From contig CAVRIV010000008.1 in assembly GCA_963721335.1 (NCBI GenBank), positions 1,240,001 to 1,304,000 of the forward strand: a stretch of 64,000 bases of DNA. Reading direction: 5' to 3'. A model generated the notes under the pieces. It made no database searches. It saw only the letters and a program-made list of their open reading frames with translations, and was not told the DNA's origin. A program made the translations under genes and the position numbers. This document shows positions 19,884 to 27,636 of the stretch, piece after piece; position 1 is the first letter of the stretch, and each line of letters starts with the position of its first letter. This DNA comes from CAVXDY01 sp963721335 (lineage in GTDB: Bacteria > Actinomycetota > Thermoleophilia > Miltoncostaeales > Miltoncostaeaceae).

Positions 19884-20282
19884 ATGAACGCCACCGTCTC
19901 CCGCTACCTCGAGGCGATCGACCGCAAGGACGCCGAGGGCATCCGCGACGCCCTCGCGCCCGACGTGCGCATGGTGGGGATGGCTCCCGACGTCTTCTAC
20001 CTTCTGGAGGGCGCCGACGCCGCCACCGAGAAGCTCGCCCAGTGGTACGCGAGCTGGGAGGAGGAGCCCGCGTTCTCCTTCCTCAGCCTCATCCAGGAGG
20101 GCGACCGCGCCGTCGCGGAGTTCGAGCGCACGAGCACGTTCGAGGACGCGCCCTGGGTGGTGCGGCAGGCCCACGTCATCGAGCTCGGCCCGGACGGCAT
20201 CGCCGAGCTGCGCGTCTACTGCTCGGGCCCGCGCCAGGGAACGCCCGAGCTCGCGGCCGCCTACGCGGGAGCCGCGCGATGA
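19884..20282 (+). CDS. NTF2-like (SnoaL-type) protein, first gene of CoA-transferase/nitrilase operon
   Basis: 132 aa, MNATVSRYLEAIDRKDAEGI start with AAGGAG upstream, then ALAPDVRMVGMAPD and a beta-rich body ending in a short helix. It is the usual NTF2-like fold. Its TGA overlaps the ATG of the CoA-transferase gene, so it is translationally coupled to it. The context suggests a role in processing or binding a small acid or nitrile, but that is inference. Confidence 0.8.
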   Translation: MNATVSRYLEAIDRKDAEGIRDALAPDVRMVGMAPDVFYLLEGADAATEKLAQWYASWEEEPAFSFLSLIQEGDRAVAEFERTSTFEDAPWVVRQAHVIELGPDGIAELRVYCSGPRQGTPELAAAYAGAAR

Positions 20283-21388
20283 GCCCTGGCGCGCTCGAGG
20301 GCGTGCGCGTGGTCGACCTCACCCACCAGCTGGGCGGCCCCCTCGCCACGATGGCGCTCGCCCAGCTCGGGGCGGACGTCGTCAAGGTCGAGCCTCCGGC
20401 GGGCGACCAGTGGCGCCACGTGGACGATGTGCGCGGCGAGAGCCGGCTCTTCCACGCGGTCAACCGCGACAAGCGCGGCATCGTGCTGGACCTGAAGACC
20501 CCGGACGGCCAGGAGGCGATCCGGGCGCTGATCCGGGACGCCGACGTGTTGGTGCACAGCTTCGCGCCCGGGGTCGCCGAGCGCCTGGGCATCGGCTTCG
20601 CGGAGATGGAGGCCCTCAACCCCCGCCTCGTCTACTGCTCCCTGTCGGCCTTCGGTCCCTCGGGCCGCAAGGGCACCGACGTGGCCCTGCAGGCCGAGGC
20701 CGGCCTCGTGGCCGCCAACGCCGGTCGCCCGCTGCCGGTGCCGATCCACGACACCGTGGTGCCCTGGATCATGGTGGCCGGCGTGCTGGCGGCGCTGCTC
20801 GAGCGCGAGCGCAGCGGGCGCGGCCAGGCCGTGGAGACCTCGCTGCTGGAGGCGTCGGCCGCCCTGGCGGTGCACCGGTTCATCCGCGAGGACTCGGGCG
20901 AGCCCCTCTTCAACCGCTTCGTCGGGGCGCTCTACCGCCCCTACGCGACCGCCGACGGCGGCATCGCGCTGGCCTGCTTCGCCCCGCCGATGCACGAGCC
21001 GCTGCTGCGCGCCCTGGACCTCGAGCACCTCCTCGAGGACCCGCGCTTCGCCGAGCTGCCGGAGCGGGCGCGGAACTCCGAGGCGCTGGCCCAGGAGATC
21101 GGCGACCGGCTGGCGACCCGCCCGACCGCCCACTGGCTTGGCGTCCTGGGCGAGGCCGGCCTGCCCCACGGCGTGGTGAGCGAGCGGCCGCTGTCCCTGC
21201 TCGACCACCCGCAGGCGCGCGAGCTGGGCCTGCTGGTGGAGATCGACGACCCCACCCTCGGCACGGAGCTCGTCACGGGCCCGCCGCTGCGCCTCTCGCG
21301 CACACCGGCCGGCAGCGGACGCCCCGCCCCACGCCTGGGCGAGCACACCGACGAGGTGCTGGACGAGATCCGGGAGCGGCGGCCATGA
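20279..21388 (+). CDS. Family III CoA transferase (CaiB/BaiF type)
   Basis: 369 aa, complete. The family opening GVRVVDLTHQLGGPLATMALAQLGADVVKVEPP is followed by the catalytic Asp region typical of formyl-CoA transferase relatives (KTPDGQEAIRALIRDADVLVHSF, SAFGPSGRKG). It should move CoA between carboxylic acids through an aspartyl-CoA intermediate. It overlaps both neighbours (ATGA at each end), so NTF2-like protein, transferase and nitrilase form one translational unit. A pathway in which a nitrile is hydrolysed to an acid and then activated to its CoA ester is a natural reading, but the substrate is unknown. Confidence 0.88.
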   Translation: MSPGALEGVRVVDLTHQLGGPLATMALAQLGADVVKVEPPAGDQWRHVDDVRGESRLFHAVNRDKRGIVLDLKTPDGQEAIRALIRDADVLVHSFAPGVAERLGIGFAEMEALNPRLVYCSLSAFGPSGRKGTDVALQAEAGLVAANAGRPLPVPIHDTVVPWIMVAGVLAALLERERSGRGQAVETSLLEASAALAVHRFIREDSGEPLFNRFVGALYRPYATADGGIALACFAPPMHEPLLRALDLEHLLEDPRFAELPERARNSEALAQEIGDRLATRPTAHWLGVLGEAGLPHGVVSERPLSLLDHPQARELGLLVEIDDPTLGTELVTGPPLRLSRTPAGSGRPAPRLGEHTDEVLDEIRERRP

Positions 21389-22356
21389 GGGCGACGGTGC
21401 GCGTGGCCGTGGTGCAGGCGGCGCCCGTGATCCTGGACGCCTCGCGCGAGCGTCGACAAGGCATGCGACCTCATCGGCGAGGCCGGGGCCGGAGGGGCCC
21501 GGCTGATCGCCCTGCCCGAGGTGTTCGTGTCGCTCTACCCCAGCTCGCGCTGGGCCCACGCGAGCGCGCAGTTCACCAGCAGCGCGGCCGAGCTCCACCG
21601 CCGCATGTGGGCCAACGCGGTGGACGTGCCCGGGCCCGCTCACCGAGCGACTCGGAGCCGCCGCCCGCCGGGCGCGGGCCTGGGTCGCCATCGGGGTCAA
21701 CGAGCGCGACTCCAGCGCGGCCGGGAACGCTCTGGAACACGCTGGTCTGGCTCGCCCCCGACGGCACCCTCGCCCACCGGCACCGCAAGCTCCTCCCCAC
21801 GCTCCACGAGCGCGTCTTCTGGGGCCAGGGCGCCGGCGACGACCTGGAGCCGCTCGTCACCGACATCGGGCGCCTCGGCGGCCTGCTCTGCTGGGAGAAC
21901 TTCATGCCCGCCGCCCGCCAGCGGCTGCACCGCGCGGGCGTCGACTTCTACCTCGCCCCGACGGCCGACGACCGCGAGGTCTGGATCGCCGCGATGCGGG
22001 CCTTCGCCTTCGAGGCGGGCGCGTTCGTGCTCTCGCCGGTGCAGTACCTGCGGCGCGACCACTTCCCCGACGACTTCCCGTTCCCCGACGAGCTCGCCGC
22101 CTGCCCGGACGAGCTGCTGGTGGGCAACAGCATGATCGTGGACCCGTGGGGGACCCCGCTGGCCGGGCCCGTCGCGGGGCGCGAGGAGATCCTCTACGCC
22201 GACTGCGACATGGGGGCGATCATCGCGGCCCGGCGCGTGTTCGACGTGGCCGGCCACTACTGCCGGCCCGACATCGAGGGGCCCGAGCCGGTCAGGGCAG
22301 AAGCGGGAACCACCCCGGTCGCGCCGGGAACAGGTGACGGTCGGCGAGGAGGTTGA
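21385..22356 (+). CDS. Nitrilase (carbon-nitrogen hydrolase), frameshifted
   Basis: The catalytic Glu-Lys-Cys set of the nitrilase superfamily is present: Glu in ALPEVFVSLYP, Lys in HRKLLPTLHERVFWG, and Cys in GGLLCWENFMP, whose CWENFMP form is that of true nitrilases rather than amidases. The C-terminus (HYCRPDIEGPEPV) also fits aliphatic/aromatic nitrilases. The frame moves near 21452, 21639 and 21713. Each is repaired by one CG unit (for instance GAGCGCGTCGAC in place of GAGCGTCGAC). It starts in an ATGA overlap with the CoA-transferase gene. The 3' end overlaps the convergent gene at 22292 by 65 bp. Confidence 0.88.
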   Translation: MRATVRVAVVQAAPVILDASRERRQGMRPHRRGRGRRGPADRPARGVRVALPQLALGPRERAVHQQRGRAPPPHVGQRGGRARARSPSDSEPPPAGRGPGSPSGSTSATPARPGTLWNTLVWLAPDGTLAHRHRKLLPTLHERVFWGQGAGDDLEPLVTDIGRLGGLLCWENFMPAARQRLHRAGVDFYLAPTADDREVWIAAMRAFAFEAGAFVLSPVQYLRRDHFPDDFPFPDELAACPDELLVGNSMIVDPWGTPLAGPVAGREEILYADCDMGAIIAARRVFDVAGHYCRPDIEGPEPVRAEAGTTPVAPGTGDGRRGG

Positions 22357-23191
22357 GCGCCCGGCGCGACTCCACGAAGCGCGAGGCGATCGCCTCCAGC
22401 AGGCTGCCACCTGGGGCGTCCCCGCTGGCCGCGAGCAGGTACCAGCGGGCGCCCAGGTGATCGAGCAGGCCCACCGCCCCGCGCGTCTCCAACTCCTCGC
22501 CGAGCTCCTCGGCGCCGCCCATGGCCGCCGCCCGCCCCAGGCGGTGCAGGTCGATGGGACGGAACGCGCGCGCGGAGGTGTGGTCGGGGAAAACGCCCCC
22601 CAGGAACAGGCACAGGTCGCCGAGCCGCCGGTGGACGGCCGGGCGGCGGGCCTCGGGCACCGAGTCGAGCAGTGAGGCCATGCGCATGGGGTCGAGCTCG
22701 CTGAAGCGCTGCTTGCGCCAGCCGCGCGAGGTCTCCCGCCAGACCGTCCCGCTCGACACGCGCGTGTAGGACGCCAGCAGGGCCGCCAGGAACACGCGGC
22801 GCGAGCGATCGGCGAGCAGCTCGCGCAGGTCGTCGCCGCCCAGCACGGGCACGCGCATCTTGGGGCCCACCCACTCGCGCACGTGCGTCGCGTCCTTCAG
22901 CTCGACCGCGATGCTCTCGACGGCCACGGCGAAGGCCAGGAACGGCGACGCGCGCAGCAGCCGCTCGGCCTCGGGGTCGTCGGCCGGCGGGTCGAGCAGC
23001 AGGGTGGCGGCCTCCGGCGAGGCGAGGGCCGTCTCCAAGAGAGCCGGATCCGCGCGCAGCCGGGCGGCGCCGGCCTGGGCCTGCGCGTCCGTCACCCCGG
23101 GCTGGGACAGGCGCGCGAGCAGCAGCAGGTCGTCGTGCGTGAGGTGGTCGATGTGGGCCGGACCTGCCCCGGCGGAGCCCGCGGCGTTCAC
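22292..23191 (-). CDS. Conserved hypothetical protein, 299 aa
   Basis: I do not recognise a family. The protein is soluble and largely helical, rich in Ala, Arg and Leu, and opens HIDHLTHDDLLLLARLSQPG. In the middle it has a patch of possible binding residues (VWRETSRGWRKQRFSELDP), and a Gly-rich segment GRAAAMGGAEELGEELETRG nearer the C-terminus. There is no signal peptide and no membrane helix. Codon use looks like that of its neighbours and the frame is intact, so it is a real gene. It is divergent from the secreted protein at 23304. Confidence 0.7.
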   Translation of the reverse strand: MNAAGSAGAGPAHIDHLTHDDLLLLARLSQPGVTDAQAQAGAARLRADPALLETALASPEAATLLLDPPADDPEAERLLRASPFLAFAVAVESIAVELKDATHVREWVGPKMRVPVLGGDDLRELLADRSRRVFLAALLASYTRVSSGTVWRETSRGWRKQRFSELDPMRMASLLDSVPEARRPAVHRRLGDLCLFLGGVFPDHTSARAFRPIDLHRLGRAAAMGGAEELGEELETRGAVGLLDHLGARWYLLAASGDAPGGSLLEAIASRFVESRRALNLLADRHLFPARPGWFPLLP

Positions 23192-23303
23192 GCGACGATC
23201 CTAGACCGCCGCCCGCGCCTGCGCCGCGAGCCTCACGATCCCGCCCCCGCTGCCGAAGGTATCCGCCCATGCACCCTCTTGCGGCTTCCCAAGGAGCAAC
23301 GAC

Positions 23304-24905
23304 GTGAGACACCCCCAGTTCCCGGGCTCGTCGAGAGCCGGTCACCTCATCGTGGCGGGGGCTCTGGCCCTGCTGGGCGTCGCGGCCGTCCCGGCGATGG
23401 GCACCACCGGCCCGACGGCCCAGATCGCCAGCGGCAACCTGTTCATGGGCACGACCAAGGTCGAGTCAGGCGCGCGGGCGAACGGATCCTTCGGGTCGAC
23501 CATCGCCGCACCATCCGGGTACAACCCCCGCACCGAGACCGGGACGATCCTGGGCTTCCGCGTGAACTCGGCCGAGTGCACGTGGACCGACCCCGGCTGC
23601 GTCAAGCTCGGCGACTTCTTCACTCCCGGCTCGCCCTACGAGTCGTGGGGCATCCAGATCGGCAACGGGACCCCCGGCTACAACTGGAGCAGTGGCGCGG
23701 CCGGCGTCCCGGGCACGTTCACATCGGCCGATGCGGCCGGCGTGACGGGCGTCTGGCAGTTGACGGGTGCGTTCAACGGGATCACGGTCAGGCAGACCTA
23801 CTCCCTTCCCCCGTACGCCTGGATGATCGACACCCGGGCCGAGCTCACCAACACCTCCGGCGCCACGATCAACGACGTGTATCTCATGCGGGGCCTGGAC
23901 CCGGACAACTGCCGCATGGAGGTCCGCCCGCTCTGCGACTCGAACGGTGACGGCCTGGCCGACGCCGTGGGAACCGTGGGCATCTACCAGACGCACAACG
24001 CCGTTGAGGTCCCCCGGGGGTCCGCCAACGCGGGCGCGCTGGTGACCGCCACGCAGACCAACGACTCCTACCTCGGGCTCCGTGCCGTGGGCGACGACGC
24101 GCGCGTCTTCGTCCAGAACGGCGGCTTCTCGAACCCCGCCAGCCTCTCCACCCTGTGGAGCGGCGGGAATGCGGGCTACCACTCCACCACCGCGAGCACC
24201 TTCGGCGACGTCGGCATCTACGCGGTCGTCCGCGTCCCGTCCATCGCGCCCGGCGCGACGGCGACGGTCAGGATCCAGTACGTGGTCAAGGAGATCCCGG
24301 CGGCGGTCAACGTCACCGAGCCGGTCGTCTTCGACGGCCAGCTGATCGACGTGGCGGCCAGGAACGGCCCGGGCGCCATCCTCCAGGGGATCTGCACCGA
24401 CCCCTCCCACGGGACGGCCGTCCCCGAGGACGGCAAGGTGCGCTACACGCCGACCCCCGGCTTCACCGGCACCGACTCGTTCACCTATAGCACCGGTGGG
24501 CCGTGCGGGACGTTCACGCTGAGCGTCACCGCGCCGGCCGCGGCGGTGCCGGCGGCGCGGGAGCCCGCGGTCGTCCTCGTGGAAGCCCCCCGGCGCACGA
24601 CCCTGAAATCGGGGAAGCTGCGCCTGGCCCAGCGCCTGCGCTTCAACCGCACCGGGCGCTACACGTTCATCTTCAACGACCCGGCCACGGGCAAGCGGGT
24701 GCTGCAGTACCGCGGAAGCAGGGTGGGCGCGCGCCTTCTGTCGAAGACGTTCAGCGCACCCGTGGTGGTCACCTCCAAGGAGGGCAGGACCCTCACCCTG
24801 GTGACCGTCTTCGACAAGAGGCTCTCGGCCACGCTGAAGCAGGGCATGACGATGCGCATCGTCCTCAAGAGCCCCGACGGGACCCTCTCGGACGCCACCC
24901 GCTAG
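23304..24905 (+). CDS. Secreted protein with a tandem Ig-like repeat domain
   Basis: 533 aa. AAGGAG precedes a GTG start, and the signal peptide is HLIVAGALALLGVAAVPAMG. A long all-beta N-terminal part (GFRVNSAECTWTDPGC, YEIRGLDPDN-like MRGLDPDNCRM) contains a D-x-N-x-D-G turn (DSNGDGLAD) typical of calcium loops. Around residues 345-405 is a Big_9/cadherin-like unit (HGTAVPEDGKVRYTPTPGF then TGTDSFTYS). A basic beta-domain ends the protein. Probably extracellular and possibly wall-attached. The role is unknown. Confidence 0.8.
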   Translation: MRHPQFPGSSRAGHLIVAGALALLGVAAVPAMGTTGPTAQIASGNLFMGTTKVESGARANGSFGSTIAAPSGYNPRTETGTILGFRVNSAECTWTDPGCVKLGDFFTPGSPYESWGIQIGNGTPGYNWSSGAAGVPGTFTSADAAGVTGVWQLTGAFNGITVRQTYSLPPYAWMIDTRAELTNTSGATINDVYLMRGLDPDNCRMEVRPLCDSNGDGLADAVGTVGIYQTHNAVEVPRGSANAGALVTATQTNDSYLGLRAVGDDARVFVQNGGFSNPASLSTLWSGGNAGYHSTTASTFGDVGIYAVVRVPSIAPGATATVRIQYVVKEIPAAVNVTEPVVFDGQLIDVAARNGPGAILQGICTDPSHGTAVPEDGKVRYTPTPGFTGTDSFTYSTGGPCGTFTLSVTAPAAAVPAAREPAVVLVEAPRRTTLKSGKLRLAQRLRFNRTGRYTFIFNDPATGKRVLQYRGSRVGARLLSKTFSAPVVVTSKEGRTLTLVTVFDKRLSATLKQGMTMRIVLKSPDGTLSDATR

Positions 24906-24919
24906 GAAAGAGCTCCCGG

Positions 24920-26635
24920 TCAGGCGCGGCGGGTGTCGCGGCGGTAGGCCCGCGCCGCGAGCGCGGTGAGGACGACGGTCCAGCCGGCGACCACGACCCA
25001 GCCCGTCGCGCTCCACGCACGCCCGCCGGTGGCGACGTGGCTCGCCTGCACGAGCCAGTAGGACGGCAGCACCTCGCCGATGTCCTTGAGCACGCCGTCG
25101 CCGAGCGGGTACCAGGTGCCCCCCAGGAACGCGAAGATCGCCGTGAGACCCCCCAACGCCGGACCGATCGAGTCCGCGTTCAGCAGGTGGCCCAGCAGGA
25201 TCCCGAGCGGCACGAACGGCACGAGACCCACCAGGACCAGCCCGGTCATGGCGAGCCAGTCCCCGGCCGGAAGCCGCACGCCGAGCGCCAGGCCGGAGCC
25301 GTAGAGCAGGACGATCGTCACGGCGGCCATCAGATAGCCGGTGGCGATCTTGGCCCGGAAGTAGGCGCGGGTCGTGAGCGGCGTGATCCGCAGCTGGCGA
25401 TTCCAGCCCACGGCGCGCTCGGCCGCGATCCGGGCTCCGCTGGCGAGCACGGCCGTCGACGCGCCGAAGGCGAGCAGGCCCACCATGAAGTAGAGGGGCG
25501 CCGAGATCCCGCTGCCGTCCAGATCGTCCACGCCGCGGTTCGGCCCGGCGATGAGCAGGTAGAGCGCGACGGGGAAGACGAACGAGAAGATCAGGAAGCG
25601 CCAGTTCCGAAACGCCCGCAGCAGCTCGTAGCGGGTGTAGGCCGTTGCGCTCATCGGAGCCGTCTCCCTCTGCTCGGCGTGGTCGTCGGCACCGGTCAGC
25701 GCGAGGAAGGCCTCCTCGAGGCCGGCGCCGCGGATCTCGATGTCACGGGCCTCGGGATGCGCCGCCAGGAGGGCGCGGATCGCCGCGTCCGAGTCCGCGC
25801 AGGTCAGGATCACGGCGTCCCCGTGCCGCTCGACTCGGGTCACGCCCGGCAGCCGCGCCAGGTCCTCGGCCTCCGCCGCGGGGAGGGTGGCCGTGATGGT
25901 GTGCACGCCCACGGTCCCCTTCAGCTCGGTCGTCGGTCCGTCGGCCACGACGCGACCGGCGGCCATCAGGACCGCCCGGTCGGCGTAGGCGTCGGCCTCC
26001 TCGAGGTAGTGGGTGGCGAAGAGCACCGTGCGCCCGCCCTCGGTCAGGCGCCGCATGGTCGTCCAGAAGGCGCGCCGCGACTCGACGTCCATCGCGACCG
26101 TGGGCTCGTCGAGCACCAGGAGCCGCGGGTCGCCCACCACCGCGACGGCGAAGCGCGCCCGCTGGGTCTCGCCGCCCGACAGCCTCTGGGTGCGCCGGTC
26201 GGCGATGTCCTCGATCCCGGCGATCGCGATCGCCTCGTCGACCGGGAGCGGAGCGGGGAAGAGCGCCGCCATCATCTCGACCAGCTCGCGGACCGACAGG
26301 TCGGGCACGAGCCCGCCGGTCTGCAGCATGGCCCCGACGATTCCGGCCGCGATCGCCTCCCGTGGGGGCGCGCCGAAAACCTCGACCGTGCCGCCGTCGG
26401 GGTCCGTCAGCCCGAGGATCATGTCGATGGCGGTCGACTTGCCCGCGCCGTTCGGCCCGAGCAGCGCGACCGTCTGCCCCGGGTCGATGCGAACATCGAT
26501 GCCGCGCACCGCCTGAACCTCGCCGTGAGCGGCGTGGAACGACTTGGTCAGCCCCCGGAGCTCGATGGCGCCGGGCCCGCCGGGGCCCGCGTCGGACGTC
26601 CGCGCGGCGGGCGAAACCGTGAGCGTTCGTTTCAT
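24920..26635 (-). CDS. ABC transporter ATPase fused in frame to ABC-2 permease (possibly two overlapping genes)
   Basis: 571 codons. The first half is an ATPase with Walker A LLGPNGAGKST, signature LSGGETQRARF, Walker B LLVLDEPT and H-loop ATHYLEE. The second half, from an internal ATG at 25654 (MSATAYTRYELLRAFRNWRF), is a six-helix ABC-2 permease. The internal ATG has its own AGAGGGAGA site. In the +1 frame the ATPase would end in a TGA overlapping that ATG, which is exactly what one missing GC just upstream (near 25658) would produce. So this is either a natural fusion or two genes joined by the CG-loss seen elsewhere. It likely exports a drug or lipid. Confidence 0.85.
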   Translation of the reverse strand: MKRTLTVSPAARTSDAGPGGPGAIELRGLTKSFHAAHGEVQAVRGIDVRIDPGQTVALLGPNGAGKSTAIDMILGLTDPDGGTVEVFGAPPREAIAAGIVGAMLQTGGLVPDLSVRELVEMMAALFPAPLPVDEAIAIAGIEDIADRRTQRLSGGETQRARFAVAVVGDPRLLVLDEPTVAMDVESRRAFWTTMRRLTEGGRTVLFATHYLEEADAYADRAVLMAAGRVVADGPTTELKGTVGVHTITATLPAAEAEDLARLPGVTRVERHGDAVILTCADSDAAIRALLAAHPEARDIEIRGAGLEEAFLALTGADDHAEQRETAPMSATAYTRYELLRAFRNWRFLIFSFVFPVALYLLIAGPNRGVDDLDGSGISAPLYFMVGLLAFGASTAVLASGARIAAERAVGWNRQLRITPLTTRAYFRAKIATGYLMAAVTIVLLYGSGLALGVRLPAGDWLAMTGLVLVGLVPFVPLGILLGHLLNADSIGPALGGLTAIFAFLGGTWYPLGDGVLKDIGEVLPSYWLVQASHVATGGRAWSATGWVVVAGWTVVLTALAARAYRRDTRRA

Positions 26636-27360
26636 CAGAGGCCCGCCTTGATCTGCGCTGCCGTGCCCTCGGCGATCGACCGCCCACGGTCGATGACGAC
26701 GATCTGATCGGCGAGCCGGTCGGCCTCCTCGAGGGACTGGGTCGTGAGGAGCACGGTCGTGCCCTCGTCGACCACATCGCGCACGACCTTCCAGAGACCG
26801 CGCCGGCTGACCGGGTCGAGGCCGGTCGTCGGCTCGTCGAGGAAGAGGACACTCGGGCGGTGGACGAGCGCCGCAGCCACGTCCAGCCGTCGGCGCATCC
26901 CGCCGGAATAGGTGCGCGCCGGCCGGCTCGCCACCTCGGCGAGTCCGAAGCGCTCGAGCAGCTCCTCGGTGCGGGGGCCCCGCTCCCACCGGGGCAGGTG
27001 GGTGAGCCAGCCGATCAGGGTCAGGTTCTCGCGCCCTGTGAGGATCGGGTTGACGGCCTGGCCGGCCACGCCGATCGCCGCGCGGACCTCGTCAGGCCGG
27101 TCGCCGACCTCCATGCCGAGCACCCGTGCCGAGCCTGCGTCGGCCGAGATGGCGGTGCTGAGAATCCTCACCGCCGTCGTCTTGCCGGCGCCGTTCGGCC
27201 CGACCAGCCCGAGCACCGTTCCGGCCGGGACCGCCAGGTCGAGCCGGTCCAGGGCGACCACGTCGCCGTAGCGCTTGGTCAGGCCGTGGGTCTCGATCAC
27301 GGCCTCAGGGGCCGGCGGGAAGGACTCGGCGACGCGGGGCTCCAGGCTGGTCGTGCTCAT
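26635..27360 (-). CDS. ABC transporter ATP-binding protein (DrrA-like)
   Basis: 241 aa with Walker A GLVGPNGAGKTTAV, signature YSGGMRRRLDVAAAL, Walker B VLFLDEPTTGLD and the switch region TTQSLEEADRLAD, as in daunorubicin-type DrrA. There is no permease domain in this protein. Its stop shares one base with the ATG of the downstream ATPase-permease gene, so the two act as one transporter with two different ATPases and a single permease. The upstream region carries perfect inverted repeats (see 27465 and 27512). Confidence 0.9.
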   Translation of the reverse strand: MSTTSLEPRVAESFPPAPEAVIETHGLTKRYGDVVALDRLDLAVPAGTVLGLVGPNGAGKTTAVRILSTAISADAGSARVLGMEVGDRPDEVRAAIGVAGQAVNPILTGRENLTLIGWLTHLPRWERGPRTEELLERFGLAEVASRPARTYSGGMRRRLDVAAALVHRPSVLFLDEPTTGLDPVSRRGLWKVVRDVVDEGTTVLLTTQSLEEADRLADQIVVIDRGRSIAEGTAAQIKAGL

Positions 27361-27464
27361 CGGGCGCTCCTGAGGTCGAAAGCCGTCAGGAGGAGCCTCC
27401 CGCGCACCGGAGGAAACGTCGTCGCGGCCAGCCTCCGTCTGCCGTTACCGCTGGCGGGAGTCGC

Positions 27465-27488
27465 GGCCTACCCGCTGGCGGGTAGGCC
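27465..27488. repeat. Perfect 11-bp inverted repeat (operator or hairpin)
   Basis: Arms GGCCTACCCGC and GCGGGTAGGCC are separated by two bases. A related half element CCGCTGGCGGG occurs about 20 bp to the left. It lies between the 3' end of groEL and the 5' end of the ABC operon, so it could be a regulator binding site for the ABC genes or part of a termination region. Confidence 0.6.
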
Positions 27489-27511
27489 GTGGGCCCGCCC
27501 GGACAACGCCG

Positions 27512-27540
27512 ACGGGCGGGGCCGGTGCGGCCCCGCCCGT
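27512..27540 (-). terminator. Strong GC hairpin after groEL (no T-tract)
   Basis: A perfect 13-bp stem (ACGGGCGGGGCCG with its complement) closes a 3-base loop, about 100 bp past the groEL stop. There is no run of T after it, which is common in high-GC actinobacteria. It is the best candidate for the groESL terminator. Confidence 0.6.
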
Positions 27541-27636
27541 GGCGGTCCTTCTCGATCAGTCCCGTCGGGGCTGTCGTCGCCCTGACGGGGATGGGGAGAC
27601 GAGGTCCTCGTGCGACCACGCAACCCCACCGTCCAT

